Assembly (NCBI RefSeq): GCF_030009775.1
Contig: NZ_JASCTH010000027.1
Location: forward strand, 94,445-158,444
DNA: 64,000 bases
Direction: 5' to 3'
Source: Actinoplanes sandaracinus
GTDB taxonomy: Bacteria; Actinomycetota; Actinomycetes; Mycobacteriales; Micromonosporaceae
The notes below the pieces were generated by a model. The model saw nothing but the letters and a program-made list of their open reading frames with translations, did not search any database and had not been told where the DNA came from. Both the position numbers and the translations under genes were made by a program. Every line of letters starts with the position of its first letter. The first letter of the stretch is position 1. Positions 26,116 to 34,319 of the stretch are shown here, piece after piece.

Positions 26116-26583
26116 ATGAGTGACACCCCCTGGCTCACCGCCGACCAGCAGCACGCCTGGCGCGCCTACCTGCAGGCACAGAACCGGCTCACCGCCGCGC
26201 TGAACCGCCAACTGCAGACCGACTCGGGCCTGTCCCTGTCGGACTACGAGGTCCTGGTCCACCTCACCGACGCCGCTGACGGCCGGTCGCGCCCCTACGA
26301 ACTGCAGCGCGTCCTCGGCTGGGAACAGAGCCGCCTGTCGCACCATCTCGCCCGGATGCAGAAGCGAGGGCTCGTCGCCCGCAACGAGTGTCACGACGAC
26401 GGACGTGGGGCTTACGTGCTGATCACCGATGCCGGCCGCCAGGCGATCACCGCCGCAGCCCCGCGGCACGTCGACGCGGTACGACGCATGTTCTTCGACC
26501 ACCTCAGTACCGAGCAGGTCACCGCTATCGCCGAAGTCAGCACCAAGGTCCTCACCCGGCTAGACCCCGCCGACCCCTCCTGA
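26116..26583 (+). CDS. MarR-family transcriptional regulator
   Basis: A 155-residue MarR protein: dimerisation helices at both ends and a winged helix (LSLSDYEVLVHLTDA, LGWEQSRLSHHLARMQKRGL, DGRGAYVLITDAGR). Divergent from the YceI-pirin-nitroreductase operon, with three palindromic sites between. MarR regulators of this context usually respond to quinones or phenolic compounds; here the ligand is unknown. Confidence 0.92.
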   Translation: MSDTPWLTADQQHAWRAYLQAQNRLTAALNRQLQTDSGLSLSDYEVLVHLTDAADGRSRPYELQRVLGWEQSRLSHHLARMQKRGLVARNECHDDGRGAYVLITDAGRQAITAAAPRHVDAVRRMFFDHLSTEQVTAIAEVSTKVLTRLDPADPS

Positions 26584-26705
26584 CCCCGACCGCACAGCCT
26601 CGTCAGCCCCTGCGCGAGGCCCGGGGCTGGTGTTAGCGGTGATCGAAGGAGGGCCGAGGCTATAGTCCTGGTCCCGGCCCTCCACGAAGCGCGGCAGTAG
26701 CGTCG

Positions 26706-27541
26706 TCAGCATTCCCGCCCGTCTGCCGCCACACCCGAGCCAGAGGTCGCAAGGTCGAGACCCTCCCCGGCGACCAGATCGCGCAGCTCGCTCTCCCGGC
26801 CGTCCTTGGGGAGCAAGTCAGCGAGTTGCTTGATCTCGTTGACGGGGCCGCGCCGTACCCGCCGGCCTTGTCTTTCGAGCACCGTCACCAATGACTGCGC
26901 AGCGTTCTGGGGTTCGCCCCGCCAGCCTTCCGGTTGCCGTTCCATCGCCTTGACCAGGTCCTCCAAGAGATTGATGACCCGCTCGTCGCGGTCCCCATCA
27001 GCCGTGGCTTCGACTAGCGCCGAGACGAGAAACCACTCCGTCAGGTACGGCTGGAGCAGGGTGAACACCTCATCCAGCCGGCCTTGTCGGCCGAGGAGCA
27101 ACGCCAGAGCGTGCACCGCGTTCCGAGCGCCGGCATCGGCGTGAGGCTGCGCGAACGCGATCGCCGCATCGGTGCCATGCGCGGTTTCCAGGATTGCGGC
27201 GACCTGGTCGTTGCCGGCATCCCGGCCGGACCGTATGAAGCTGCGGTAGATCGTCGGCGCGTCATCATCTCACCTCGGCGAAGTAGTTCCTATCCCAGCG
27301 CGTCGCCGCAGGTCCCATCGTCGTCGTCCGCTGCGGAGCGCAGCACGTCGAGGTGGTTGCGTTCCACCAGCAGCCACACGACCCGGTACGGAACGTCTTG
27401 AGATGCCAACCTGAGCGGAACTGTAGAGAGCACCTTCCGCACGAGTAGAAATACCCGGGTGCAGTGCCCGCACGCTGACATTGACCTGGCAGACTGCCGG
27501 GCCTCGACCAGCCGGCCCGACCGACAGGATCCCGTCAGCAC
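26706..27541 (-). pseudogene. Decayed TPR-type repeat protein
   Basis: Two frames carry protein-like sequence. The upstream one (27541-27290) has VPYRVVWLLVERNHLDVLRS and stops. After a frame change, SFIRSGRDAGNDQVAAILET and ALALLLGRQGRLDEVFTLLQ continue without any start codon, ending at 26706. The LLxxxGRxDEAxxxL pattern is that of actinomycete TPR-like proteins. The gene lacks its N-terminus, has at least one frameshift, and sits directly beside repeat copy B. Confidence 0.6.
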
Positions 27542-27554
27542 TTGACAGGCATCA

Positions 27555-27623
27555 TCCTAGGATGGCTTAGCGGTAGTGCGGCAAGCCGCACCCCGGAAAA
27601 CCACAAAGGACGGCTTCGCCGAC
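27555..27623. repeat. Dispersed repeat, copy B (hairpin element)
   Basis: Same architecture as 20420-20483: TCCTAGGATGG, hairpin GTGCGGC-aa-GCCGCAC (27576-27591), CCCCGGAA, then GGACGGCTTCGCCGAC. The hairpin arms are identical and the centre differs (AC versus AA). It starts 13 bp upstream of the TPR pseudogene frame. The remaining 27624-27908 holds nothing I can support. Confidence 0.6.
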
Positions 27624-27908
27624 CACACACAGCCGGTTGAAGTCGGTAGGGTGGGCGCGTGACTGCCGGGTCGGCCTTGGGCCATTACCGAGTGGGGCAC
27701 CCGGCCGGTTCGTGACCGCCGGGCGACCGCCACGGTCGCCTGCCGCCCGCGCCCCGCCGCTGCCTGATCGCGATCGTGTACGCGACGCCGCACTGATTCA
27801 TGCCGTCATTCGCGGCGGCCGGCCGTGGTTCGCCTCGCGGCCTTCTGTCCGGGTTCCCGCATCAGGGGCGCCCGGCCGACTCCGTCACCGAGCTACCGAA
27901 AGTTGAGA

Positions 27909-28748
27909 ATGCCGAACGATTTCAACACCTCCATCATCGACGAGTTCCGGGCCAACCACGGCCGGGTCGGTGGGATGTTCGAGGGTGCGCGCCTGCTGTT
28001 GCTGACCACGACCGGCGCTCGCAGTGGCCGCCCGCACACGGTGCCGCTGGCGTATCTGCCCGACGGTGAGCGGATGCTGGTGATCGGGTCTGCCGGCGGG
28101 TCGGAGCGTCATCCCGCCTGGTTTCACAATCTGCTGGCCGATCCGGTCGCCACGGTGGAGGACGGTGCGTTCATCTACAAGGTGGAGGCGACGGTGCTGT
28201 CCGGGAAGGAGCGGGACGAGGCGTTCGCGCGGGCGGTCGAGCAGAGTCCCGGCTGGGCCGATTACGAGCGGCGGTCGGGGCGGGAGCTGCCGGTGGTGGC
28301 GTTGACGGCTGTTCCGGTTCCGGGTCCGCCGCGGTCGGATGCGGGTTCGCCGGGGGAGATGCTGCGGATCGTGCATGACGCGTTCCGGCGGGAGCTGGCG
28401 TTGATCCGTACCGAGGTGGCGGGCTCTGGTGTGGTTCTGGGTGCGCAGTTGCGGGTGAACTGTTTGACGTTGTGTGCCGGGTTGCACGGTCATCATGTAC
28501 GTGAGGATCAGGGGATGTTTCCGGGGTTGGTGGAGGCTTATCCGGATCTGGCGCCGGTGATCGCGCGGTTGCGGGCCGAGCACGAGACGGTGGCGATGCT
28601 GGTGGGGCGGTTGCGGGAGGCGATCGCTGATCCTGGTTTGACGAGGGACGCGTTGGTTGCGGAGGTTGATGCGCTCACCGCTGAGCTGGAGAGGCATCTG
28701 GATTACGAGGAGGCGGCGCTGATTCCGGCGCTCGACGGCAAGATCTAG
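27909..28748 (+). CDS. Deazaflavin-dependent nitroreductase fused to a hemerythrin-like domain
   Basis: A 279-residue two-domain protein. Residues ~1-130 match the F420-dependent nitroreductase/DUF385 family (ARLLLLTTTGARSGRPHTVP, GSERHPAWFHNLLADPVATV). Residues ~145-275 are a four-helix hemerythrin HHE-like domain with iron-ligand His/Glu candidates (LHGHHVREDQGMFPGL, LRAEHETVAML, LERHLDYEEAAL). The fusion suggests redox chemistry coupled to a di-iron oxygen or NO sensor. ATG 27909 is chosen from the domain start. It is monocistronic with a hairpin downstream. Confidence 0.88.
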   Translation: MPNDFNTSIIDEFRANHGRVGGMFEGARLLLLTTTGARSGRPHTVPLAYLPDGERMLVIGSAGGSERHPAWFHNLLADPVATVEDGAFIYKVEATVLSGKERDEAFARAVEQSPGWADYERRSGRELPVVALTAVPVPGPPRSDAGSPGEMLRIVHDAFRRELALIRTEVAGSGVVLGAQLRVNCLTLCAGLHGHHVREDQGMFPGLVEAYPDLAPVIARLRAEHETVAMLVGRLREAIADPGLTRDALVAEVDALTAELERHLDYEEAALIPALDGKI

Positions 28749-28795
28749 ATTTCGTACGGCTACGGAACCCCGCGCCGTGGCGGTCCGCGCGGCGT

Positions 28796-28812
28796 GGGCG
28801 CCACTGGCGCCC
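28796..28812. terminator. Hairpin after the nitroreductase-hemerythrin gene
   Basis: GGGCGCC-act-GGCGCCC, a perfect 7-bp stem with a 3-nt loop, about 50 bp after the stop. No T run, as is common in GC-rich actinomycetes. Confidence 0.5.
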
Positions 28813-28897
28813 GGCTGCGCGGGCTGCGGGCTGCTGCGTGGCCGGGGCGGGGGAAATCCGGGTGTGTGTGAGGGCTGGTTGCCCTAGTGTCCGCGGG

Positions 28898-29614
28898 ATG
28901 GATTCTGCGGCGACTTCCGACCTGTCCGCGCTCTGTTTCGGTGCCGATGATCCGCGGGCTCTGGCGCTGTTCTGGGCCGAGTTCCTGGGCCGGGAGGTCG
29001 GTGCCGATCTGGTGGTGGCGCCTGGTGATGAGGGCGGGTTGCGGTTGCGGTTCGTGGCGGCCAGGGGTCCGAAGGCGGGTCCTAACCAGATGCATTTCGA
29101 TCTGACGAGCGCGTCGCCGCGGGAGCAGGAGCGGACGGTGGCGCGGGCTTTGGCGTTGGGTGCGCGGCATATCGATGTCGGGCAGTTGCCGGAGGAGGGT
29201 CATGTGGTGCTGGCCGATCCTGAGGGCAACGAGTTCTGTGTCATCGAGGCGGGTAACGCGTTCCTGGCGGGGTGCGGTTTCATCGGTGCGGTGTCGAGTG
29301 ACGGTTCACGGGCGGTGGGTTGTTTCTGGGCTGCGGCGCTGGGGTGGCCGTTGGTGTGGGATCAGGGTGAGGAGACGGCGATCCAGTCGCCGGCCGGCGG
29401 TACGAAGATCACGTGGGGTGGGCCGCCGGTGGCGCCGAAGACGGGTGTGAACCGGTTGTTCCTGGAGTTGGTGGCGCCGGCTGGTGGTGATTGGCGGGCC
29501 GAGGTGGAACGGTTGGCGGGGTTGGGGGCGGCGCGGGTGACCGATGGGGACGGTTTTGTGGATCTGCTGGACCCGGACGGGAATGAGTTTCGTCTGCTGA
29601 CGGGTCTGTCCTGA
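28898..29614 (+). CDS. VOC-superfamily protein, two glyoxalase-like domains
   Basis: A 238-residue protein made of two vicinal-oxygen-chelate modules (residues ~8-118 and ~122-238). Each ends in the family signature: VVLADPEGNEFCVIE and VDLLDPDGNEFRLLT. Such tandem VOC proteins can be dioxygenases, glyoxalase-like enzymes or drug-binding resistance proteins; substrate is not clear. ATG 28898 is chosen at the start of the first module. Confidence 0.85.
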   Translation: MDSAATSDLSALCFGADDPRALALFWAEFLGREVGADLVVAPGDEGGLRLRFVAARGPKAGPNQMHFDLTSASPREQERTVARALALGARHIDVGQLPEEGHVVLADPEGNEFCVIEAGNAFLAGCGFIGAVSSDGSRAVGCFWAAALGWPLVWDQGEETAIQSPAGGTKITWGGPPVAPKTGVNRLFLELVAPAGGDWRAEVERLAGLGAARVTDGDGFVDLLDPDGNEFRLLTGLS

Positions 29615-29849
29615 CCGGTCGGTCATGGTGCCGGCGGGGCTGACGCGCAGACTTGACGTCGCGGTCGGCGCCGGCGGCCGCGGCCGCGCTCGACGGCGAG
29701 CTGGGTGCGGGTGGTGGCCAGGTGGCGGTGGCCCTCCTGGGGTGATCGCGGCTGACCAGCCGCTGCCGTCGGAAGTGCGGGAGTGGGCTTCGACGAGGAG
29801 TGGCCACGGTTGCTGCCGCAGCACGATGGGGAAATGTAGCGTCCAGAGC

Positions 29850-29965
29850 GGGCCGAACGGGGAATCCGTGCTGCTGAGCACCGCGGCCGACGGCATGCCG
29901 GCCGAGCTCCCGCGCGACCTCGTCGCCCGGGTCTACCGGGGTCACAGCGAGATCCTCGTGCAGGT
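29850..29965 (+). pseudogene. Coding-like fragment cut by the Tn3 remnant
   Basis: The plus frame ESVLLSTAADGMPAELPRDL then VARVYRGHSE has strong G/C third positions and protein-like composition, but no start, and it runs into transposase sequence of the opposite strand. It is probably the end of a disrupted gene. Nothing else in 29615-29998 can be supported. Confidence 0.3.
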
Positions 29966-29998
29966 GACGATCAAAATACTTGTCGGTGCGGGCTCGTT

Positions 29999-30300
29999 CA
30001 GCCGCAGCGGCCGGTAGCCGTCGGTGTCGAGCCGGGCGAGTTCGCCGTCGATGTCGACGGAGTGGGTGCCGTAGAAGTGCACATTCTCGTGGTGGGTCGG
30101 CCAGATGTGCGCCAGGAGCTCGTCGTCGACGTCGCGGCCGGTCCGGCGCAGGGCGGCCACGCCGAGGCCGTGGTACTCAGTGGACCAGCAGACGATCGCG
30201 TTGGTGGCCAGGGTGAGGCACCACATCTGCTCGGTCTGCTGCTCGTGGTGCCGGCACCGGAGCGCGCCCTCGTCGGCGTACGCGGTGGTGCCGGAGGCGC
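29999..30300 (-). pseudogene. Tn3-family transposase C-terminal remnant
   Basis: The frame reads GALRCRHHEQQTEQMWCLTL, TNAIVCWSTEYHGLGVAALR, VDDELLAHIWPTHHENVHFY and SVDIDGELARLDTDGYRPLR. This is the conserved C-terminal end of Tn3-type DDE transposases (RRHHEEQTEQ..CL.LVTNA). The complete protein is close to 1000 residues; only about 100 remain. No Tn3 terminal repeats were found nearby. It marks an old transposition at this site. Confidence 0.75.
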
Positions 30301-30433
30301 TTGTGCGCGGTTGAAGACCTGCAGGAGCGAAGACAGGGCTGGTGGCGTTCACCGATGGTGACATCAGGGTCCTCGTTGTTGAGCGCGACGCGCGCGGGCC
30401 GAGCCGAGACCGAGGACGCGTGTAACACTCTGG

Positions 30434-30997
30434 CTAGATGATGACCTCGGGGCGGAGCCGTGGGATTGCCCATGGTTCCAGGGTGCCGGTGACCAGTTCG
30501 GCGAGGAACTGAACTGCCCCGCCGGCGTAGTGCCACCAGGCGAGGTTGCGGGACGCGACGGTGACTGGCCACTCATCGGGTCCGGCGCCAGTTGTAGTCC
30601 ACAAGAAGACATCGCCTTGGTTCGATTCGGCCCAGGGAAGCAGGCCGCCAGGGGCGGGGTGGGGGCGCAAACCGATGGACATGTCCCCCTCCCACCAGTT
30701 CTGGACAAGCTCCAACTCGCTGTGAGTGCCGCGTAGCCAACGGTGCTCTATGCCTGGCTCGGGAAGGCGGACGTGTAAGAAGTCGTCTAGGACAAAAGGC
30801 GGGTAGAGCGCGGCGAGCAGCTTGTAGTCGGCCGGCAGAGCGATGCCCAGTCCTTCCTCCAGCAGTGCCACGTTCAGGGCGGCAGGCTCAGGGCGGCGGT
30901 ACTTGGCGAGGCAGGGCACTGCCAGCTCAAGTACGTGTACTGCCGCGGCTGGCTCTGTGATCCGGCTCTGAGGCGTCTGGGTGCCAATGAGGTCCAT
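30434..30997 (-). CDS. SMI1/KNR4-like (SUKH) protein
   Basis: A 187-residue protein with the SUKH-type pattern: LEEGLGIALPADYKLLAALY (G.xLPxDYxxL) at residues ~48-67, then WLRGTHSELE, GLLPWAESNQGDVFLWTTTG, and EWPVTVASRN. SUKH proteins commonly give immunity against polymorphic toxins and also occur in other roles. No toxin gene is adjacent; transposase and gene fragments on both sides suggest it is a leftover or orphan immunity gene. Confidence 0.75.
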   Translation of the reverse strand: MDLIGTQTPQSRITEPAAAVHVLELAVPCLAKYRRPEPAALNVALLEEGLGIALPADYKLLAALYPPFVLDDFLHVRLPEPGIEHRWLRGTHSELELVQNWWEGDMSIGLRPHPAPGGLLPWAESNQGDVFLWTTTGAGPDEWPVTVASRNLAWWHYAGGAVQFLAELVTGTLEPWAIPRLRPEVII

Positions 30998-31070
30998 GGA
31001 CGATCACCATGCCAGGCGGGCGTGATTGAGTGGAAGATGGCTCCGTAGCGGCCAGCACCCCGGCTGATCT

Positions 31071-31095
31071 CTAACGCGCGTGCACTGCGCGTTAG
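31071..31095. terminator. Perfect hairpin in a gene-poor gap
   Basis: CTAACGCGC-gtgcact-GCGCGTTAG: 9-bp arms, 7-nt loop. It lies between the gene tail ending at 31139 and the SUKH gene start at 30997 (same strand). It could be a terminator for the former or an operator for the latter. Confidence 0.45.
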
Positions 31096-31138
31096 CCCTG
31101 TCGGATATGCCGGAGTGGGTCGTGCGGCTACCCGCCGA

Positions 31139-31336
31139 TCAGTGGGGCTCGATGAGGTTGTCTGCCAGCGGGATCGACAGTTCTTGCGTCGCGGGCCATG
31201 GCGGAGTTTCGGGGCCCTGGCGCCAGGTGAGATGCACCTGGACGAAACCGGCGGAGTCGTCGTCGACTCGGAACAAGACTTCATCACAGCGACCGCAGCG
31301 GGCGACCGCAATGATCTTCTTGCCGAAGAGCGGGTG
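31139..31336 (-). pseudogene. C-terminal fragment of a small conserved protein
   Basis: The frame HPLFGKKIIAVARCGRCDEV, LFRVDDDSAGFVQVHLTWRQ, then GPETPPWPATQELSIPLAD ends at 31139. It is protein-like with a CxxC pair (CGRC) and resembles the second half of a short actinomycete protein I have seen annotated as hypothetical. Upstream there is no ATG, GTG or TTG in frame before the next gene, so the N-terminal half is missing. Confidence 0.5.
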
Positions 31337-31409
31337 TCCTTGATGAGGCCGCTGAGGTGAGGTGGGCGCGGCGACGGTGGTGGGCTGTGTCGTACCCCGG
31401 GGTGGTGGC

Positions 31410-31970
31410 TCAGGGGGTGGGGAAGTGCACTGACCAGTGGCCGTGGTGGGTCAGGCGGGTGACGGAGAGCGGGGCGACGGCGAGGCGCCGGGAGCCGGTC
31501 GCGGGGAGTTCGAGGGCCGCGGCGATGAGGGTGCGGATGATGATCGGGTGGGCGACCACGGTGAACTTGCCGGCGGTGTGGGTGTCGAGCCAGGCGCCGG
31601 CGCGGGCGGTGATGTCGGTGAGGGATTCGCCGCCGTGGGGGGCGGCGGTGGGGTCGGTGAGCCAGCTCTGGAGGTCGGCCGGGTTGATCCGGTCGAGGGG
31701 GTGGCCGGTCCAGGTGCCGTAGTCGGGGTCGGCGAGCGCTGGTTCTTCGGTGAGGCTGGTGTCGGTGAGGGTGGCGGCGGTGTGGTGGGCGGCGCGGGAG
31801 GGCGCCACGAGCCAGGGACTGTCGGGGAAGAGCCGGGTGAGCAGCTGCGGTGCGGTGCGCAGGGCGAGGGCGGCTCGGTGGCCGCCCTCGTCGAGGTCGT
31901 GATCGCCTCCGAGCACGGTTGCTCGGAGGGCGGGGGTGTGTCCGGAGGCGATCAGGCGCAGGCCGTTCAC
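31410..31970 (-). CDS. Histidine-phosphatase-fold protein coupled to cbtA, first catalytic His missing
   Basis: A 186-residue member of the histidine phosphatase superfamily. The second-half motifs are kept: SPWLVAPSRAAHHTA, YGTWTGHPL, GGESLTDI and TVVAHPIIIRT (second catalytic His). The N-terminal RHG motif, which holds the phosphorylated His, reads ASG in LRLIASGHTPAL. It is therefore probably inactive or differently active. GTG 31970 overlaps the cbtA stop by 4 bp (GTGA), so it is translated with the cobalt operon and falls under its B12 riboswitch. Confidence 0.75.
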   Translation of the reverse strand: MNGLRLIASGHTPALRATVLGGDHDLDEGGHRAALALRTAPQLLTRLFPDSPWLVAPSRAAHHTAATLTDTSLTEEPALADPDYGTWTGHPLDRINPADLQSWLTDPTAAPHGGESLTDITARAGAWLDTHTAGKFTVVAHPIIIRTLIAAALELPATGSRRLAVAPLSVTRLTHHGHWSVHFPTP

Positions 31971-32719
31971 GGTGTGGTGGTGATCTCCGCGGCGGTTTCG
32001 GTCGGGTGGCCGGTGCGGGTCGCCAGCCGGGAGAGCAGGCCGGCGAAGGTGAGGCCGAGGGCGGTCCAGAGGACTGCCTGGGTGCCGAGTGAGGAGATCC
32101 GGAAGTTCCACAGCAGGGTGGCGGGGAAGTCGGCGGGGACTTCGTTGAAGGTGGGTAGCAGGGTGTAGGCGATGGTGACGACGATGAGGAATCCGGCGGT
32201 GCCGGCGGTGGCGCGGCGCCATTGGTGGGTCTGGGTGCGGGCGGCCAGCACGGCGGCCCAGATGGCGACGAGTCCGAGGACGACGCTCGCGAGGTAGGCG
32301 ATGGTGCGTTCGCGGATGGTCGCCGGGTCGCCGACCGCCGGCGGGTTGGGTGGGTATTTGAGGAACGGCACGAGGACCAGGCCGAGCAGCGCGGCGCCGG
32401 CGAGGCCGAGCGCCGCGTGGGTGTCGCTGCCGGTGTGCAGGCGGCGGCGCAGCACGGTGTAGGCGGTGGCGAGGATGCCGCCGAGGGCGGCGCCGTAGAG
32501 GCTGGTGGCCAGGAACAGGCCCACGCCGCTTTGCACGGAGCGTTCGACGAGGGGCTTCTCGGCGCCGCCGGCGGCGGCTTCTTCGATGGCGATGGCCGCC
32601 TCGACGTGCGGCTCGCCGAGGAAGAAGGCGAAGCCGCCGGCGAGCAGGCCGGCTGTGAGGCCGGCCAGCAGGCCCCGGAGCAGGATCTGGGAGTAGTCCG
32701 GGGTGGTGTTCAGTGGCAC
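31967..32719 (-). CDS. cbtA: CbtA-family cobalt transporter subunit
   Basis: A 250-residue membrane protein with about five to six helices (LLRGLLAGLTAGLLAGGFAF; SVQSGVGLFLATSLYGAALG; AALGLAGAALLGLVLVPFLK YPPNPPAVGD). The motif FLKYPPNPPAVGDP is characteristic of CbtA, the predicted cobalt transporter found under B12 riboswitches. The ATG lies just inside the end of cbtB (10-bp overlap). CbtA and CbtB are thought to supply cobalt for cobalamin synthesis. Confidence 0.92.
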   Translation of the reverse strand: MPLNTTPDYSQILLRGLLAGLTAGLLAGGFAFFLGEPHVEAAIAIEEAAAGGAEKPLVERSVQSGVGLFLATSLYGAALGGILATAYTVLRRRLHTGSDTHAALGLAGAALLGLVLVPFLKYPPNPPAVGDPATIRERTIAYLASVVLGLVAIWAAVLAARTQTHQWRRATAGTAGFLIVVTIAYTLLPTFNEVPADFPATLLWNFRISSLGTQAVLWTALGLTFAGLLSRLATRTGHPTETAAEITTTP

Positions 32720-32904
32720 GGGACACCGAGGAGGTGGCGGCCGTCGTGCATGAGCTCGTGCAGGTACATGCCGCTCTGCGACAGGGCGCCCTGGTCGAAG
32801 GCGACCAGGTAGGCCAGCAGCAGCATCAGGCCGGTGAAGCCGGCGGCGGTGGCGAGCAGCCGGGGTGAGACCGCGGGCGTGGTGAGGGTCTGTGCCTTGG
32901 ACAT
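32710..32904 (-). CDS. cbtB: CbtB-family cobalt transporter subunit
   Basis: A 64-residue protein with one membrane helix (LLATAAGFTGLMLLLAYLVA) and the family's C-terminal His motif HELMHDGRHLLGVPCH, which probably binds cobalt. ATG 32904 follows AGGAGG with good spacing. It heads the cbtB-cbtA-phosphatase operon, directly downstream of a cobalamin riboswitch. Confidence 0.93.
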   Translation of the reverse strand: MSKAQTLTTPAVSPRLLATAAGFTGLMLLLAYLVAFDQGALSQSGMYLHELMHDGRHLLGVPCH

Positions 32905-32950
32905 GGTGAGGTCAACCTCCTGCGGGATGGCGCGTCCCGATCGATGGGGC

Positions 32951-33070
32951 CTGCGGCGTGTGAGCGTCCTGACTCACGGGCCCCCTGGGTGGGGGCCTGT
33001 TTACAGTGGCGCGACCGCACCGGGATTTCACCGGTTTCCCTCGCACACCGCAGATTGGCTTGCCTCAACC
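32951..33070 (-). promoter_or_regulatory. Cobalamin (B12) riboswitch
   Basis: On the minus strand the order is CTGCGGTGTGCGAG (P1 5' arm), GGGAAACCGGTGAAATCCCG, GCGGTCGCGCCACTGTAA (B12 box), GGGGGCC hairpin, GAGTCAGGACGCTC, then CTCACACGCCGCAG (P1 3' arm). The GCCACTG box, the CGGTGAAATCC element and the GAGTCAGGA element are hallmarks of cobalamin riboswitches. It ends about 47 nt before cbtB, so coenzyme B12 should repress the cobalt-uptake operon. Confidence 0.93.
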
Positions 33071-33149
33071 TATCGGCCGGGGTGGTTCCGGCACAACCGG
33101 CCACCGGTAGCATCCACGCCGGTCACTGTGGGGCGGGGGTGGGGGTTCG

Positions 33150-34319
33150 GTGCGGTTCGTGGCGGTCGTCGTGGCTGGTGTGCTGGCCGGGGTGGTGGTT
33201 CCGGCGGCGGAGGGGGCCTGGGCGGCGCCGTGTCTGGGTGCGGCGCCGCCGGTGGCGGGGGTGCCGGCGGAGTTGAAGGCGTACGCGCCGGCGCGGCTGG
33301 CCGGTCTGGCGACCGGTGCCGGGGTGCGGGTGGCGGTGGTGGACTCCGGGGTGGACGGCCGGAATCGGCAGCTCGCGGGCCGGGTGGTCGACGGCCGGGA
33401 TCTGCTGCGTAATGAGGCTGACGGGCGGCGTGACTGTGTTGGGCACGGTACGGCGGTGGCCGGGATCATCGCGGGGGTGCCGGAGGCGAGCACGGGGGTG
33501 CAGGGGCTGGCGCCGGCGGCGACGATCGTTCCGGTGCGGGTGAGTGAGGACACCGATGGTGGTGATCAGGGGTCGAGTGCGAGCAAGTTCGCGGAGGCGA
33601 TCCGGTGGGCGGCCGGGGCGGGTCGCGCCGACGTGATCAACATCTCGCTGGTGATGCCGCAGCAGGATGACGGGGTGCGGGACGCGGTCGCTGAGGCGGT
33701 GCGGGCCGGGGTGGTCGTGGTGGCGGCAGCCGGTAACGGTGGGGTGGACGCGGGGGTGGCGTACCCGGCCGGTTATCCGGGGGTGATCGGGGTCGGTGCG
33801 GTGGCCGCGGACGGGCGGTTGGCGCAGTATTCGCAGCCGGGTGCGCATGTGGACATCGTCGCGTTCGGTGACGGGGTGACGGTGTTGTCGCCGGTCGGTG
33901 GGCATCGGACGGTGCAGGGTACGAGTTTCGCGGCGCCGTTCGTGTCGGCGACGGCGGCGCTGTTGCGGGAGCGGTTTCCGCGGGCGAGCGCGGCGGAGAT
34001 CACTGAGCGGTTGCTGCGGTCGGTGGATCCGGCGCCGGGTGGGGCGCGCAGCGCGCAGTACGGGGTGGGGTTGCTGAATCCGTACCGGGCGTTGTCGGAG
34101 GAGTCGGGTCCGGTGGTGGCCGCGGTTGCCGGGCCGGTGTCGGCGGTGCCGGTCGCGGTGCGTGGGGGCGCGGAGTGGGAGCGGGCCGGGGTGTTCGCGG
34201 CCGGTGGTGCCGGGGTGGCGGTGTTGGGTGTGGTGGTCGCGGTGGTGGCGGGGCGGGGCCGGCGGCGGCGTTGGCACCCTGCCGGCCGGGATCCCGGCCA
34301 TGATCAAATGCCGGGATGA
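33150..34319 (+). CDS. Mycosin-like subtilisin (type VII secretion-associated serine protease)
   Basis: A 389-residue protein: signal peptide (1-~26), subtilisin domain with Asp65 (VAVVDSGVDG), His99 (CVGHGTAVAG) and Ser259 (VQGTSFAAP), then a C-terminal membrane helix (~345-367) and a basic tail. This is the MycP layout. Mycosins normally sit in ESX/type VII gene clusters; no EccB-E or EsxA/B gene is in the window. GTG 33150 gives the signal peptide. It overlaps the SUFU gene by 4 bp. Confidence 0.88.
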   Translation: MRFVAVVVAGVLAGVVVPAAEGAWAAPCLGAAPPVAGVPAELKAYAPARLAGLATGAGVRVAVVDSGVDGRNRQLAGRVVDGRDLLRNEADGRRDCVGHGTAVAGIIAGVPEASTGVQGLAPAATIVPVRVSEDTDGGDQGSSASKFAEAIRWAAGAGRADVINISLVMPQQDDGVRDAVAEAVRAGVVVVAAAGNGGVDAGVAYPAGYPGVIGVGAVAADGRLAQYSQPGAHVDIVAFGDGVTVLSPVGGHRTVQGTSFAAPFVSATAALLRERFPRASAAEITERLLRSVDPAPGGARSAQYGVGLLNPYRALSEESGPVVAAVAGPVSAVPVAVRGGAEWERAGVFAAGGAGVAVLGVVVAVVAGRGRRRRWHPAGRDPGHDQMPG

